Assembly (NCBI GenBank): GCA_007258455.2
Contig: VDFB02321269.1
Coordinates: forward strand, 1 to 64,000
Reading direction: 5' to 3'
Origin: Sequoia sempervirens
Taxonomy: Eukaryota; Streptophyta; Pinopsida; Cupressales; Cupressaceae
DNA length: 64,000 bases
Of this stretch, positions 48,181 through 60,999 are shown in pieces. The notes under the pieces were generated by a model that was not told where the DNA came from, did no database searches, and saw only the letters and a list, made by a program, of their open reading frames with translations. The position numbers were made by a program, and so were the translations under genes. The first letter of the stretch is position 1. Each line of letters begins with the position of its first letter.

Positions 48181-49600
48181 TAATATCTAAATTGCATGTA
48201 TTTAAAGTAATTTTGAAATAAAATATTACATATTGAAAATAATTTTAGAATCAATATTCATTATTTTAAATAATTTTTAAATAAACATTATATTTATTAT
48301 AAATAAATAAATTATATTTCTACCTTGTAATTGACACATTATCAAATGAAAAGTTGCTTCTATAAATTTCTTTTACTTTATGATAAAAATATGACTTTTT
48401 TCACTATTTTTAGTTGAAGCACTTTTGACTGAAATGGCTCAAGCTAAAATAATTTATATGACATTCATTGTGGTAGCGAACTCCCTCCTTTACAACAAAT
48501 TCACCAAAAATTCAACTTCAAACCTTATATTTATCCAACCAAGAGTATTTTCATGAAAACCTAAAAATATCCTTTCAAGTTCAAAGTCTACAATCTAGAG
48601 CTTTTTTTAATATTTGGATTGGTTTTATTATATAATGAAATATGAGGATAAGTAGAAATTTTTAAAATATATTTTAGAAAATTAAAAAAGATACAATATA
48701 CTAGATTAAAGAATTATCTCCAAAAGGGTCTTGATCCCCTTAGAAAACCTCGAGGCATGGGTTGAAGAATCCTAGCATGATTCCAACCATGACAATATAT
48801 AACAAGAGACAACCATAGAGACTAATAATTAAGTAAAATCCCAATGTAGAAGCTAATGCAATTCCAAATCTCTCAAGGTTTGATGGCTTCCTAGGCTCTT
48901 GAAATACTTTTCATAATAAAAATACCTTAATTTTAAATAGGTTCCTTCATGATGAGAAGGGTATGAAGGCCAATCCATTTCTAGGATTTCCTATCATAGG
49001 GAATGTTTGAAGCAATACAATGATGCATCAAAATTTTCTATGCCTTATTACCTTCTAAAGCTTAGATAATTTATTTGAAACACATGAATAGACCTTTTCA
49101 TTAAACATAAAGTATGCCCAACCCTCCAAAGTCACGAGGGAGACAACAAAACTCTCACACAACTCACTAGAAACCTCACTAGTTTTTAGAGGAAGCCTAA
49201 AGAAATTTTGTGAGAATATTTTATAGTTTTTGATAGGAAACTTTAGAAGGAGCCCTACATGAGAAGTAATAAACATGAATAACCACCAAAATCTTTAAAC
49301 AAAATTGAAATTATCTTGGTTTAATCTAGTAGGAAAACCTTTTTTTCAATTTTGGACATAATAGCCTACCATAAAGAGGATGGGGAAGCTTGAAAAGTAG
49401 AAGGAATACCCAAGAATCTAAAAAATATTCCCATGATTAATCCAACTCCAATTGAATGTGTCAAGCCAAGAAGGTATAGGAGAGAAGGATTTCTTGTAAC
49501 ACTAATTTAAACTTTTCCATTGAATATTAGAACATGATTCTTTACAAGAGATATCTAGATAATGCAGGGATTATTTCATATTACCTTCATCTTCTAGGAG
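48181..49600. other. Non-coding, possibly the decayed 3' part of the LINE
   Basis: AT-rich, no intact frame. Minus-strand fragments between 48700 and 49280 could be post-RT LINE sequence but lack diagnostic motifs. Confidence 0.35.
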
Positions 49601-50320
49601 ATTAAGAAAAGAGGAGTCAAAAAAATTTCCATTCACTAATTAGGATGAGGAATTAGGAAAATAAATTCCTCTGACCAATTTTTTGAGACAAATTTGAAAA
49701 AAGATATCTAAAGCTCTCAACAACAAGGATATAATTTAGAGCAAGAGCTAAAAGGAAATACTTGATGGACAGACTAAAATATCCCAAATGCATTGGATTA
49801 TTGGCCATTGATAGTAAGGCATGCAAAAGTATCAACAAAAATCATTTGAATTGTTTGAATAAAATGAGGGAAAAATCCTAATGCTTGAATCATGACAAGG
49901 ATAAAAGGCTACTCAATTTGATCATAGGCTTTGGAAAAGTCAATTTTAATAAGCATGGCCTATTTTTGTGACCTTTTGGCCTATTATATGCCCTCCCAAA
50001 CTACAATAATATTACATTCCAAAATATACCTTGACCCAATGAAACTAATTTGTTTAGGACACAATCTAATTGAACAAAAGTACCAAAAAGTGCATTTGAA
50101 TTGATTGAGAAAAATGAGGGACAAATCCTACTTCTTGAAACATGGAAAGGATAAAAGGCTACTCAACTTAATCATAGGTTTGGGAAAAGTAAATTTTAAT
50201 AAAAATAGCCTATTATTGTGATCGTTCGGCCTATTCCATGCCCTCCCAAACTATAGTAATATTGTCTAAAATATACCTTGAACTAATGAAACCAATTTTC
50301 TTAGGAATCACAATCTATGG
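49600..50320 (-). pseudogene. LINE reverse-transcriptase relic
   Basis: The minus strand reads KQISFIGSRYIL, AMLIKIDFSKAYDQIE, ALGFFPHFIQTIQMIFVDTF and ACLTING, matching RT motifs of plant non-LTR elements (QTGFIKGR..., IDFDKAYDRVEW, FVDDTxACLTING). Stops and frameshifts are frequent. The part 49830-50060 is duplicated in tandem at 50075-50310, with TTTGAATTG...AAAATGAGGGA as the shared landmark. Confidence 0.72.
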
Positions 50321-52589
50321 AAGGAGATGTTGTGGCTTTTAAATGAGATCTTTAGTGATGTTCTTATATGAGACATTAATGAGAGTAATTGATCTCTCAT
50401 TGAAAATATCTTCTAGGTCTCCCAACTTAAGTATGAATTTGATGTTTTTTTATAATCTTAGCTAATGAATTAGAATAAAGTCTTTAAGATAATATTTATG
50501 GAGATCCTTTCCCACCAAATCCTAGAAGGCCTTATAAAATCCATGGAAACTTGGCATATATAGGAGCTTTATCTTTGGCCATTGTCAAAATTGTTAGGAT
50601 ATGGTGTTGTACACCATTGCATAATTTGATTTATTATAACGTTGTAATTGAATAATTATTTAGTTGTGATGCACCTAGGTGGTGTGGTTAATCACACTAG
50701 GTAATTATTTGGGGACCACTTTGAAACCTCAGAAATAGGATGAAGGGGGCTCTACCTTTGAGGAGATAGAGTTCCTATTTCACACGCTTGTTTCACTCAA
50801 GGAGACCCTAGAGAACTCAATCCAATTTAGAAAGGGGAAATAGATCTGGCAATAGGGTGATCCTAGGGCTTGATTAGAGACTAACAAAGGGGTCACAACC
50901 AAGCTAGGGCTTGGAAAGACAAATGTCATGCAAGACCTAATTATGAAACCTAATGATATGCAAGACTTGAATAAAAGACTTAAAAATCAATATAAATCAT
51001 AACAGAAATGGTTGGTCACATCATATATCATTAAAGGATCTGATTTATATGCAACTAGCTTGAAATTCTAATATCATTAAGTATCTGAGCATACAAAAAA
51101 GACACAATTTATAATAATCCTCCAAAGATAAAATTCACTTTAAAAATATACATACTTACTAGATATTCCATCTTCAAATTGCTAATCCAGTTGGTGTATC
51201 TAAAATCTAAGACCTTAAGTTGCATTAACAAAACTCTGACAATATGCAATTTTAATTTGTAATTTACTCATCTAATCAGTTTGCTTCCTTGTTAAGATTG
51301 TTTCATGAGGACTATATAACTGTGAATTTAATAATAGATTCTCCAAATGCCTGTGGAAAATGATATATAACAGATTAATCTAATTATTTCAAATTGTACC
51401 ACATAAGGGGATTGTTTCTCATGACACAAAACTAAAAAATACAAAGCATAAACAAATTTGTTGGTACTAAACCCTCTACATTCATGTAAACATGGGCCAT
51501 CTATAACCTTACTATGTGATAAGATGCAGAGGAAAAGAATAAAATTGTAATCTTGAAGACCCATAACATCTGTAAAACGCCAAACAAGATCTAGAGTGAA
51601 AGAAGAAAAATTGTAAACCTTGTTATATTTGTTAGAAATGAAATAGAACATAAACAAATCTTCAATTATTAAAGTGTTTTTTAATTCTCGCATTTACAGA
51701 TTTTGAACATAAATGACTTATTTCAACACTTCATTGCTTCAACTCCCATGAGTCCAAATGCAACCCAAATGAGAAAAAATTATTTACAGTTACATAAAAA
51801 ATTAATACATTTGTGACATGACAAAGAAGCAACAGAACTGAAACAAACCCATTAGAAGGACCTTGCATTACATATTAGAATTGTTGGGAATTATATAGTA
51901 TATACACAAAGACTGGTCGTCACTAGTCATGTAACTCCTACTCTTTCGCTTGCCAAATAGTTCAAAACTAAAAACAATGTGGCTTTGTAATTCACTGGAG
52001 CCTTTTTATGACAATAACTTATCATCCAATCCACAACCAACAACACTCATTCTCACCACCCATGTTGCATGAGTAATCAATGAATTCATATACAATGAAC
52101 AACATATAGTATCTAAATTGTACACAAATCCCTAACTGGCTATTTAGTACTGACTGATTCTCTACAGATCTCATGATTTTAATCTATTTCATGTATGTCC
52201 GCCCTGATTGGGTTCATGTAAGAAATGCATTGAATGTAATAAATTCATAATTTTTGACAAAGCTATTATCATTTTGAATAAGGATTATCGTTGTATGACA
52301 AAAATCAGGAATATCCTAATAAGGGACATTACATGATACTAGCTCTGCACTCACTACATTGAACCAAGGTGAAAAGATGCCATCTATCAACAAATAAACA
52401 AATTTTGATGAATTCAATTTATCTAACCAGCGAGCAAGAACCTTTGTGAAAAGTTGTAACAACTTTAAATCTATTGATGCCATTGAGATTATTTTAAAAA
52501 TTGCAGAGAAGGCCCAAAATATGTAAAAAGAAGAAAATACATATATCATGAAATGCAATTAATTGCTGAATACTCCAAATTACCAAAAA
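50321..52589. other. Non-coding, AT-rich
   Basis: Nothing recognised. The open frame 51328-51693 on the minus strand has no known motif. Confidence 0.4.
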
Positions 52590-52990
52590 TAAAGGTTTGT
52601 GTTGCTTAAAAAATGTTCCATGTGCAAAGCCCTATCACTAGTTCAGACATAATACAAAGCTTACTATAGAAGCATCAAAAAGAGATTGATCAACCACCAA
52701 TTATCATGGATCTAGAACTCGGCTTAGAAGTTAATAATTCATAGGACCGGGCAGTAAACAAGCCTCTTCGAAACAGTACTTTTCCACAAAAGGGTTAGTT
52801 TTGCTTTAAAATGTATCATGTGCAAAGCACTGTAACTATTTCAGACACAATACAAAACTTACTAAAGAAGTACAGAGCAGGGCCAAAATATATCTAGCTC
52901 AAAAAGGGTTTGGTCAACCACCACTGACCATGGATCTAATGCTCGGTTTACAAGTTCATATTCATAGGACCGGGCAGAAAATTCAATGAG
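52590..52990. repeat. Local tandem duplication of about 205 bp
   Basis: Two diverged copies share CATGTGCAAAGC, TTCAGACAYAATACAAARCTTACTA, TCAACCACCA and ATTCATAGGACCGGGCAG. Copies start near 52595 and 52800. Confidence 0.75.
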
Positions 52991-55350
52991 TTCTTTCTGA
53001 TTAATAGAGAATGAGAAAAGCCTGTTCAACACATTCTTTTTATAATTCAGGTTTGGAAGCAAGATAATATACAGCTGTGACCCATGGACAACATCTATTC
53101 AATACGTTCAATGGATGCATTTGGGCTTAACTAGAATCTCTAAAGGAGAAAATGTTGCAAGGATGCACGATGATTGGTCTAAAGGAATGTTAACAAGTAT
53201 TAACTCTCAAAATGCAAACCTTGATTTGTGATTTGGCAACCCAGAGGCATGGTGAATCCATAAGGAGCACAAAATAAGAAAAGTATAGGGATGCACATGT
53301 ATATAGACAATAGGAAAAACAATTTAGTCAAAGCAAACTACTGACTAGCAGGCAACAAATGATTTCTACACTAATCTACACAAGATTGTGCCTACAAAGA
53401 AGGCAATGCTGAGCATGAGATGAGAAATGGGCTGCACTGCAGAGTCTGCTGAAGAACGGTGACCAACAGGCCAAGAATTAAAGAATGCGGCACATGGCAA
53501 ACCATGCCCAAAACAACAAAGAAACAGATCTGTCAGTTTGTATTAGACACATTATTATCCCGAGTTAGGACCTAGTGCAAGTTATATCTCTCAATATTAA
53601 TGGAGATATAAGATCTCCCTACTTTAGGTTAACTGTTTTCACCTAAGGGGCTAATCTCTCTTTTCTATGACATATACTTTGTATTTTTATTTTCAGCCTT
53701 TTAAAGAAAGGATCTTTAATAAATTTGTAACTTTGGCATAGTAGTTTCAACTTTTATCAATCAAGCAACAGAATCTCACTGGATTGTTATTCAGAAAAAA
53801 AATTGATATAAGTGGAAAAATAAGTATAAAAATAAACCACAAAGTACTAAATGCTAATTGTATAAAAAGATTAATGAAATTGTGAAAGCACTATGGAGAA
53901 AAAATCCATACAATAAAATTTGCAGTGAAAGTGAAATCAAATTGACTCTTTTCCAAAAAACACATTATTAATATCAAATCCCTGTGAATAGAGTTCTAAA
54001 TAAAATAAAGCATTGAAGCACATCAAGTTTTACAATTCTGGGAGCTTTACACAAATTCAAGAATTACATGCTTGAAACAGGGGAAACCATTCTCGTCAGG
54101 CTTTAATCTGCACCGAATAAATGGCTTCAACATTAAGCTTTTAAAATCCTATCAAAAAATTGAGGGGGGTTGAAAGTTCCTAGGGAAACACAAGACAGCA
54201 AGTGAAGAATCCAAATGCAAATTTACTGATCTCTAAAATTCACTACAGAATTATCATTCAAGAGACCACTAAAAAGACCCTTTTTAAAAAATACCCCATT
54301 TTCTTTGTTCTATGCTCCTACTTGTGTAAGCTTTCTGGAAAACTGCCTTTGGTAGGTGAATGATGCTAGTGTGTTGCATGTCCTAGTTTTAATTTTCTTA
54401 GATGGAAGCTTTAAAAGATACAAAATCCAAACCAACTTTCAATATATAGCGGAAAAGCTTTCTCAAAACAGCAAGGGAGCTGAATATGAATGAGGGCATT
54501 GACTCGGGTTGCTATTCAATAGTTGAAATCTTTGTTGGAGTCACTAATTCTTAAGCTTTGAGGGACAAAGATTTGCCGCTTTAATCTTTAAAAACCTTAA
54601 GAAAGGGCAAAATGTGCTATTAGACATAAAATTTAGTTTTCTTTCCAATAATGAAAAGCTTTTGAGGGGTGGAAACAATAAGAGTGGAACATAAGTGAGC
54701 ACACACTGTGGATGAACTTTTCCTTGGATAGTCAGCATTGTCTGTCCTGATATATTAGGATGTCAAAACTTGAAGAGAGCTGTATGCCAACTATGAGATC
54801 TGATAGTCAGAAAATACTTTTTATTTGCAAAAAATATGTGAGCTTACAATAATAAGTTAGTGTCGGGGACTGATCTAAAACCTACCATTGTTTCTTTCTA
54901 GCATTTTGAGTCGCTTGTAAATGGAGTGCCAGCCATTCAATTCACCTTGAATCAACTGTGAGAAATAGAAATAAAGAGGCAAAAAGCTTGGGTCAAAGTT
55001 GAGTAAAAACCGTTGAATTAGTTTTCGATATGACAGTCAAGGCTGAGCTCTCAAAGTTTTCAAGCTTTAAGAGAACAGAGAACTGCTAGCTGTTGATAAA
55101 GCTTTGATCAGAAGGTCAGTGCTTACCCATTTCTGATATTATAACTACATAACTCATAAAGCATTTTCAGATAAATTAATAACAAAACAACTTACAAAAA
55201 GGCTCTAACGCAAGATTAAAAGAAGGCACTTGGCTTTTAATGAGATTGAAATGGTCAATGTTGTGCCTGTGATGATTCTGTTTTGGGAAAAATTATTTCA
55301 AATGATATGTCATAAAGTTCAAAAAGCAATTGAACAAGCAGGCAATGTGG
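52991..55350. other. Non-coding, AT-rich
   Basis: Nothing recognised. Confidence 0.4.
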
Positions 55351-56202
55351 GCCACCAAAACCTAACAATATGTCTCTTTGCTTCACATTCAGAAGATTGG
55401 AAACCTAGTGGGCTCTATGTGAGGCAAGCATCTTCATCATTTGAGCCTTGGCAAGTTGACATCTCTTTTAAGCTGTTGAGTTTTGTGGAAGTGACACAGA
55501 ACTAGCTGTTAAATTGATTTAGATTGATAGTTCCAGTTAGATTTCTTAATCCAACCACAGCCAAAATGATATTATTAAGAAGCCTTCTCTTGTTTATCAA
55601 ACATTTTCTTGCCCCTTACTACACTATAGGTGTATAAGATGCAGCCACCAAAACCTAACAATATGTCTCTTTGCTTCACGTTCAGAAGATTGGAAGCCTA
55701 GTGGGCTCTATGTGAGGCAAGCATCTTCATCATTCGAGCCTTGGTAAGTTGACATCTCTTAAAAGCTTGAGTTTTGTAAAGTGACACAGAACTAGCTGTT
55801 AGATTGATTTAGATTGATAGTTCCAGTTAGATTTCTTAATCCAACCAAAGCCAAAATGCTATTATTGAGAAGCCTTCACTTGTTTATCAAACATTTTCTT
55901 GCCCCTTACTACACTATAGGTGTATAAGATGAAGCCACCAAAACCTAGCAATGTCTCTTTGCTTCACGTTCAGAAGATTGGAAACCTAGTATCTTCATCA
56001 TTTGGGCCTTGGCAAGTTGACGCCTCTTTTAAGCTCTTCACTTTTGTAGAAGTGACACAGAACTAGCTGTTAGATTGATTTAGATTGATAGTTCCAATTA
56101 GATTTCTTAATCCAACCACAGCCAAAATGTTATTAAGATACCTTCTCTTGTTTATCAAACATTTTCTTGCCCCTTACTACACTATAGGTGTATAAGACGA
56201 AG
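55351..56202. repeat. Tandem repeat, three copies of about 290 bp
   Basis: Copies start at GCCACCAAAACCTA at 55351, 55644 and 55934 (steps 293 and 290) and end with CACTATAGGTGTATAAGAYG. The third copy lacks about 20 bases (GGGCTCTATGTGAGGCAAGC) and totals 268 bp. Copies are very similar, so the expansion is recent compared with the 358-bp array. No frame is conserved across copies. Confidence 0.9.
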
Positions 56203-58622
56203 TGAACAAAATTTATCATCCTATGATCTAACAATTAGTTAATTCTCTAAATTATCATGATAAACATTCTGTTGCTTCAACCTTTTTCCATGCACTCATT
56301 TAAATAATGCACTCTGATATCACTCAGAAAACTTTTTTGAGTACTTCATCAAGCCTTTAGATAAAACCACAATTAACCAAAGAAATTTGTATTTCATCTG
56401 CATTTGTCTTACAGCCTGTTTAGTATTGCCAAAAATGTTTCCTTTGTTATCAACCTCAGCTAAAAAATAATATAACTTTAACATTTTACTCAACCGTGGT
56501 AAACATAATCAAAACACTATATATGCTTGTTTGAGCTATATATTTGTAGACTATTAAAACAATATTTTTTAAAGAACACTGCATATAACCCAAGATAAAC
56601 TGTGCCTTGGGTTAACCACATTTTCAAACCAATATTATATCACAGTTTTCTCCTGAATAAGATGGAATAATGAGTTCATGATGAGAGACCACCAATCTGA
56701 AGGACCATCCACTGAACTTCACCGAAATCTTACAATCTAAGGCTTTCTCAACAGAAGCGTATGAGAATGAGTACACATAACCTATAACATTCTTTTTATA
56801 CGGTGGTTGCTCAAAGCAACAAAGCATGCATCAGAAGTAGTGGAAACTACTTTGTAGAAGTGTACGAGGCTTGTTGACTTATAAATAGGCAGAGCCACCT
56901 TTAAACACAACTTTTAGGGAATAATTTGAGACACTGATTGTAAACAAGCCGCTTTACAGAGTTTTTAGAAAATCTGCCCGTGGGATTCACAGCTGTGCAC
57001 AAGAGAGCATGCCAAAGTAGCTTGTATTTAATTTAACTTATATAACAAAACATCACAAATTTGGTCGTCCTTGTAATCCCCAAGATCAATCCATGTTGTT
57101 ATACAAGCATATTTCATATATAGTATCATTTCAACAAACAATTATCTTTTCAGATAAATAAAGGATAAAAAGTACTGTAAACTACTGATAATGTCTAACT
57201 AAAGAGAAAATGCTTTAAAAGCCGTACACTGAGACTTGACAATATCTAACACAACAGACACTAAAGATGGGTAAATCCATGGCACCATGTTCCAATTCAT
57301 AAATGGTTTCTGCACTGACTTAAGTGCTGTAAATGAAAATGAGTTCTTTATTACAAAAATGCAAAGAGCCAGATAAAAGAAAAATGGAAAACCTTCATAA
57401 AATGGCCTCAAACTTAGAATCAAACACTGGACAGAATTTACACTGAAAGAATCCTTTGAATGCTGGATTGGATGCAATATTTCACAATATTAAAAAGCAC
57501 CTCTACTTTAGATCTTGTCAACTGTCTCATAAAACTTGATCAAGAATATCATGAAGGAAGAAACGGAGAATAAAAATAAACAGATGTCAAGGGATAAATG
57601 AAAGCAGCATCTCTTTCTTACCTCTAGTATTATACATGTACCAAACAGGTAGCCAAGGTAATTAATTAAAACATTGCAATCCACAAAGAAACCAAACTAC
57701 AAGTCAAGGACAAGCAGTTTCCCTTTGGCGAAAGCATTTGGACAGTGCTGCTCTGAGAAAAAGCATCTTCATCGGATCCTTGCCCAATTCACAGATGTTA
57801 CAGATGAGTAATTAAAGGCTATCAAACAAAGGTTTGTTCTAGCATGGTTCCTACTTAAAACTTGGAATAATCATGCAATGTAAGTCTCATTTCAAAGCAT
57901 CAGATCCCCCCTGCAAACTATGATGTAAAGTAAGAGCAGATGAATTGATGTTCATACCGAACTCAAGCATAGAAAAGCAAATTTTAGAATTTAGTTTCAC
58001 AAGTCCACATACTGTAAGTGCAAGTCTCAAACATGGCAAGAAAAAATACATTTCCACAAGCCCAGAGATGAGGGCCACCAGGAGCACAACAAGAAGAAAA
58101 AGACAACAAGAGAACTGCAACAAAAAAATTACCAAAAAAAAAACCTTCTACAAAAATATTCTCTAACCACTTACTGCAATGAAAAGAAAACTAAAGCCAA
58201 AGAAAAGTAAAATAAAAACTCAAGCCTCTTTCAAACCTCTTTCCATTTACCATGGACCCAAGCCCTTCAATCACCTCCATAAAATAGCTCAGAATATGCC
58301 AAATGAGACCAGAGTAAGATATGATCACAACAGATGAGGTTATCTCTTATCCAAAACACAAGATCATTCATAATTATGTGGCAATGTGGCAAAGTAAATC
58401 ATGTTCAATGTCTAAGGACACAGATGTTCATGCCAAGCTTTATCCGGCACCTTGCACTTCCAATTGAATATAAATATCTCATTTGTTTTTAATATTTATC
58501 AAAACGTAGTAGACAAAGCATGTAAAAAAACTAAATTCCTCCATAAAAATTTCAAAATATGATCTGCAAAAAATTCATCTGGCCTATAAAATAATCATCA
58601 CCAAACAATTACTTTTATAAAC
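56203..58622. other. Non-coding, AT-rich
   Basis: No gene recognised. I looked on the minus strand for FG-repeat exons of the NUP1 gene and found none. Confidence 0.4.
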
Positions 58623-58880
58623 TCAGTATCCACCCTTTAAGTCATTAACAACATCATATGGAATGGGCGTAACAGTCTCCAAAGTAGCACGCTTGACAAT
58701 GAATCCTGGTTTAGGTCCCTCAGGTTGCCTCTTGGTGCCGATAATCTTCCCAAGTTTCTTTGCCTCTGCCTTCAATTCATTATATTTCTGTATCCTCAAC
58801 TTGAAATCTTCTTGGCAGCGGGATGGCTGGACATGCTCAATTCATACATGAATTCTCTTCTTGATAATCCTGTTACCAAC
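58623..58880 (-). pseudogene. RPL21: Ribosomal protein eL21, terminal exon
   Basis: Reads VGNRIIKKRIHV, a stop, then [62 protein letters not shown] and Y with a natural TGA at 58625-58623. This is the complete C-terminal part of eL21, a large-subunit ribosomal protein of the cytosol. The stop is TGA where the family has Arg ([13 protein letters not shown]), a CGA-to-TGA change. A good splice acceptor (TGTACAG before GTTGG) precedes it, so it is not a processed copy. No upstream eL21 exons were found; instead NUP1 exons lie upstream on the same strand, in compatible phase 0. Confidence 0.85.
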
Positions 58881-58941
58881 CTGTACATTTATTTGGAATA
58901 TGTTGTTAGCAAGAAACAAAGCAAGCAGTAACAAACTACAA

Positions 58942-59222
58942 AACCTTTGGAGTACGTATATGATATACCATTTTTTATCAGACAAGTAAGACAGTGAAAT
59001 TAAGGACCAAATTTAGCAAACAAGGATTAGATGGATCAGTTCTAAATAAGCCATAATGTTTATTTGCATTCAAAAGAGGGGTGACAAGCTCCAAAAACTT
59101 TGGAGTATGTGATATACCATTTTTTATCAGACAAATAAGACAGTGAAATAAAGGACCAAATTTAACAAACAAGGATCGGTTCTTAAAATAAGATAATGTT
59201 TATTTACATTCAAAAGAGAGGT
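58942..59222. repeat. Local tandem duplication of about 150 bp
   Basis: Two copies share AACTTTGGAGTA, GATATACCATTTTTTATCAGAC, AGACAGTGAAAT and TGTTTATTTRCATTCAAAAGAG. The second is shorter by about 20 bases. Confidence 0.8.
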
Positions 59223-59516
59223 GGATAATCAATGGCCGGGACAACCAATGGGTGTGCTGTAAATAAGATACATTGAATCAACAATCCCAATAGAGGATCC
59301 AAGGAATGGTACAAGTCCAAGGAGAAAACTGATACAACTTGAGGGCACAAAAAGACCATGATAAGAGGATTCAAGGCAGCAAACCTTGTGTTCATAGGAC
59401 TCAAGGCACAAGGAAAAGAAAGGCCGCCAACATAATGATAAAATTAAAAATGTATGGTGGAAAAATGTGTAATAGATTTTTTTCAGAATTCATATGTCTG
59501 CCTTTGAACAACTTAC

Positions 59517-60997
59517 ATCAGAACAATGGAGAGCTACATCTCCAGTAGCATTGTTGCTTACATGGTCCTCATCATCAGACTCCTGTTACATGTGAGTCGA
59601 AAAACGGTTAGCAAATGTTCAAATGAGTTGTAACATGAACATAGTATCAACCCAACATACCTGAGGAACACTGATTCGAAAGCCTTTTGAAGTTGGTATC
59701 CTAATTGTAGTCACTGCTGTACTTTCAGCAGTATTAGTTAGACCAAGAAGAGATAAATTGCTGGCTTTAAGAACATTTTGAGATTCTATGATGCTTTGAC
59801 CCCCACTGGTAAAACTTCTCTCTAAGTTCTCTGTAGAGACAACAGATGATGAAACAGCCCCACCAAATACCAGGATGCCTAAGGTAGGTGTTGAAACACT
59901 TGATGTAGAGAGGAGGCCATTTGAACTTGATACAGGGGTCAAGTTTTCTGCCAAACAAACATGAATCAATTACTGGAAAATAAATATAGTTCTTCAAGTG
60001 CAGAAAAAAATAATCCAAACAAAAAGTTCTTGCTTGCAAGTACGCTTCTCTAGCTGTAACTTGCAAGCTTTTTAACATGTGTTATAATTGTATACACAAA
60101 ATTTAACTTATACACAACCAAAATATCCCATAGAATTAGATTTAGAGAGAGATGAAGATTGAAGTTACATGCCTGAGAAGCCTGAGGCAGATACACTTTT
60201 AAATGTCGAAGCCAAAAGTTTTGAGGATTGTGATGAAATTTGAAATGGCAAAGTGGACACCGCCTCAGCTACAACATTATCATCATTCATGTTTAACGGA
60301 GAAGGAGACTCAGCCCTTGCAATTGCTGGTTGTGATTTCAGAGACTTTTCTTTCGGAAATGGTTCAACCCTCTCCAAATGCTCTAAAATTTTACGAGCTG
60401 TTTCTCTGGATTGTTGTGGCACATGCAATTCAAATGTTGACTGTCCAGATTTAGTTGCATGTAATGACAAGTTGGTCTTTTGTCGGGTGCTCCTTATAGG
60501 GCCTCCTAATGTCAGACCCTCATCTAACTCAGAGATGCTCCTCTTTTTAAAGATCTGGGTAGCAAATATGTCATGTAAATAACTGGAAGTTTATCGTGAA
60601 ACAAAAAATCAAAAAAATCATTAAGAACTTGGGAGAAAAGTTGTCTCACCTGTCGTCTTATTCGAGTCCCATCACCTATGTGCTGCGAGCACAATAAAAA
60701 ATAGTCATGGGATAATAGATCATAACAGATACAATTTTTATAAATTTTAAGACTGCAATAAATGTGTTAAGAGTAGTTCACCAAAGGATGACGAATCCGT
60801 GGACGAAAATTTCTGAGGGTATACTTTAGAGGCTGAACTCTATTTCGAGCCCTTCGATGTTCCAAGCCACTAAGCCTGTTCGCTAGGGTCTTCAATCTGC
60901 CTTCAACCTGCCTATTCCCAAACAATCGACCTATTGTTGTTCTTGGTCTAGGTTGTTGAGCAGTGGGCATATTTCGGAATACAGAGTCAACCGAAAC
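59517..60997 (-). CDS. NUP1: Nucleoporin NUP1/NUP136 homologue, five internal exons
   Basis: Exons in transcript order: 60997-60782 (VSVDSVFRNMPTAQQ... to HPL, phase 0), 60682-60650 (HIGDGTRIRRQ), 60554-60173 (KKRSISELDEGLTLGGPIRS, RQKTNLSLHA, RETARKILEHLERVEPFPKE), 59947-59661 (NLTPVSSSNGLL... to KGFRISVPQ) and 59582-59517 (ESDDEDHVSNN...). All are open and phases agree (382 plus 287 is divisible by 3). The intron after 60173 has a GC donor; others are GT-AG. The order DSVF, GPIR..RQK.NL, ARKILE.L, and FR.S..ED..DDD follows plant NUP1/NUP136, a plant nuclear-basket nucleoporin at the inner nuclear membrane. The N-terminal exons lie right of this block; FG-repeat exons were not found to the left. 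Confidence 0.8.
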
Positions 60998-60999
60998 CT

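Noticed and set aside
51328..51693. 121-residue minus-strand open frame
   Set aside because: No recognised motif; Phe/Tyr/Ile-rich as expected for AT-rich non-coding DNA.
55230..55505. 91-residue plus-strand open frame
   Set aside because: Half of it lies in the 290-bp repeat, and the frame is not kept in copies two and three.
57715..57800. Possible extra NUP1 exon on the minus strand (reads DPMKMLFLRAALSKCF in one frame)
   Set aside because: No good donor, no similarity to NUP1, and a stop follows at once.
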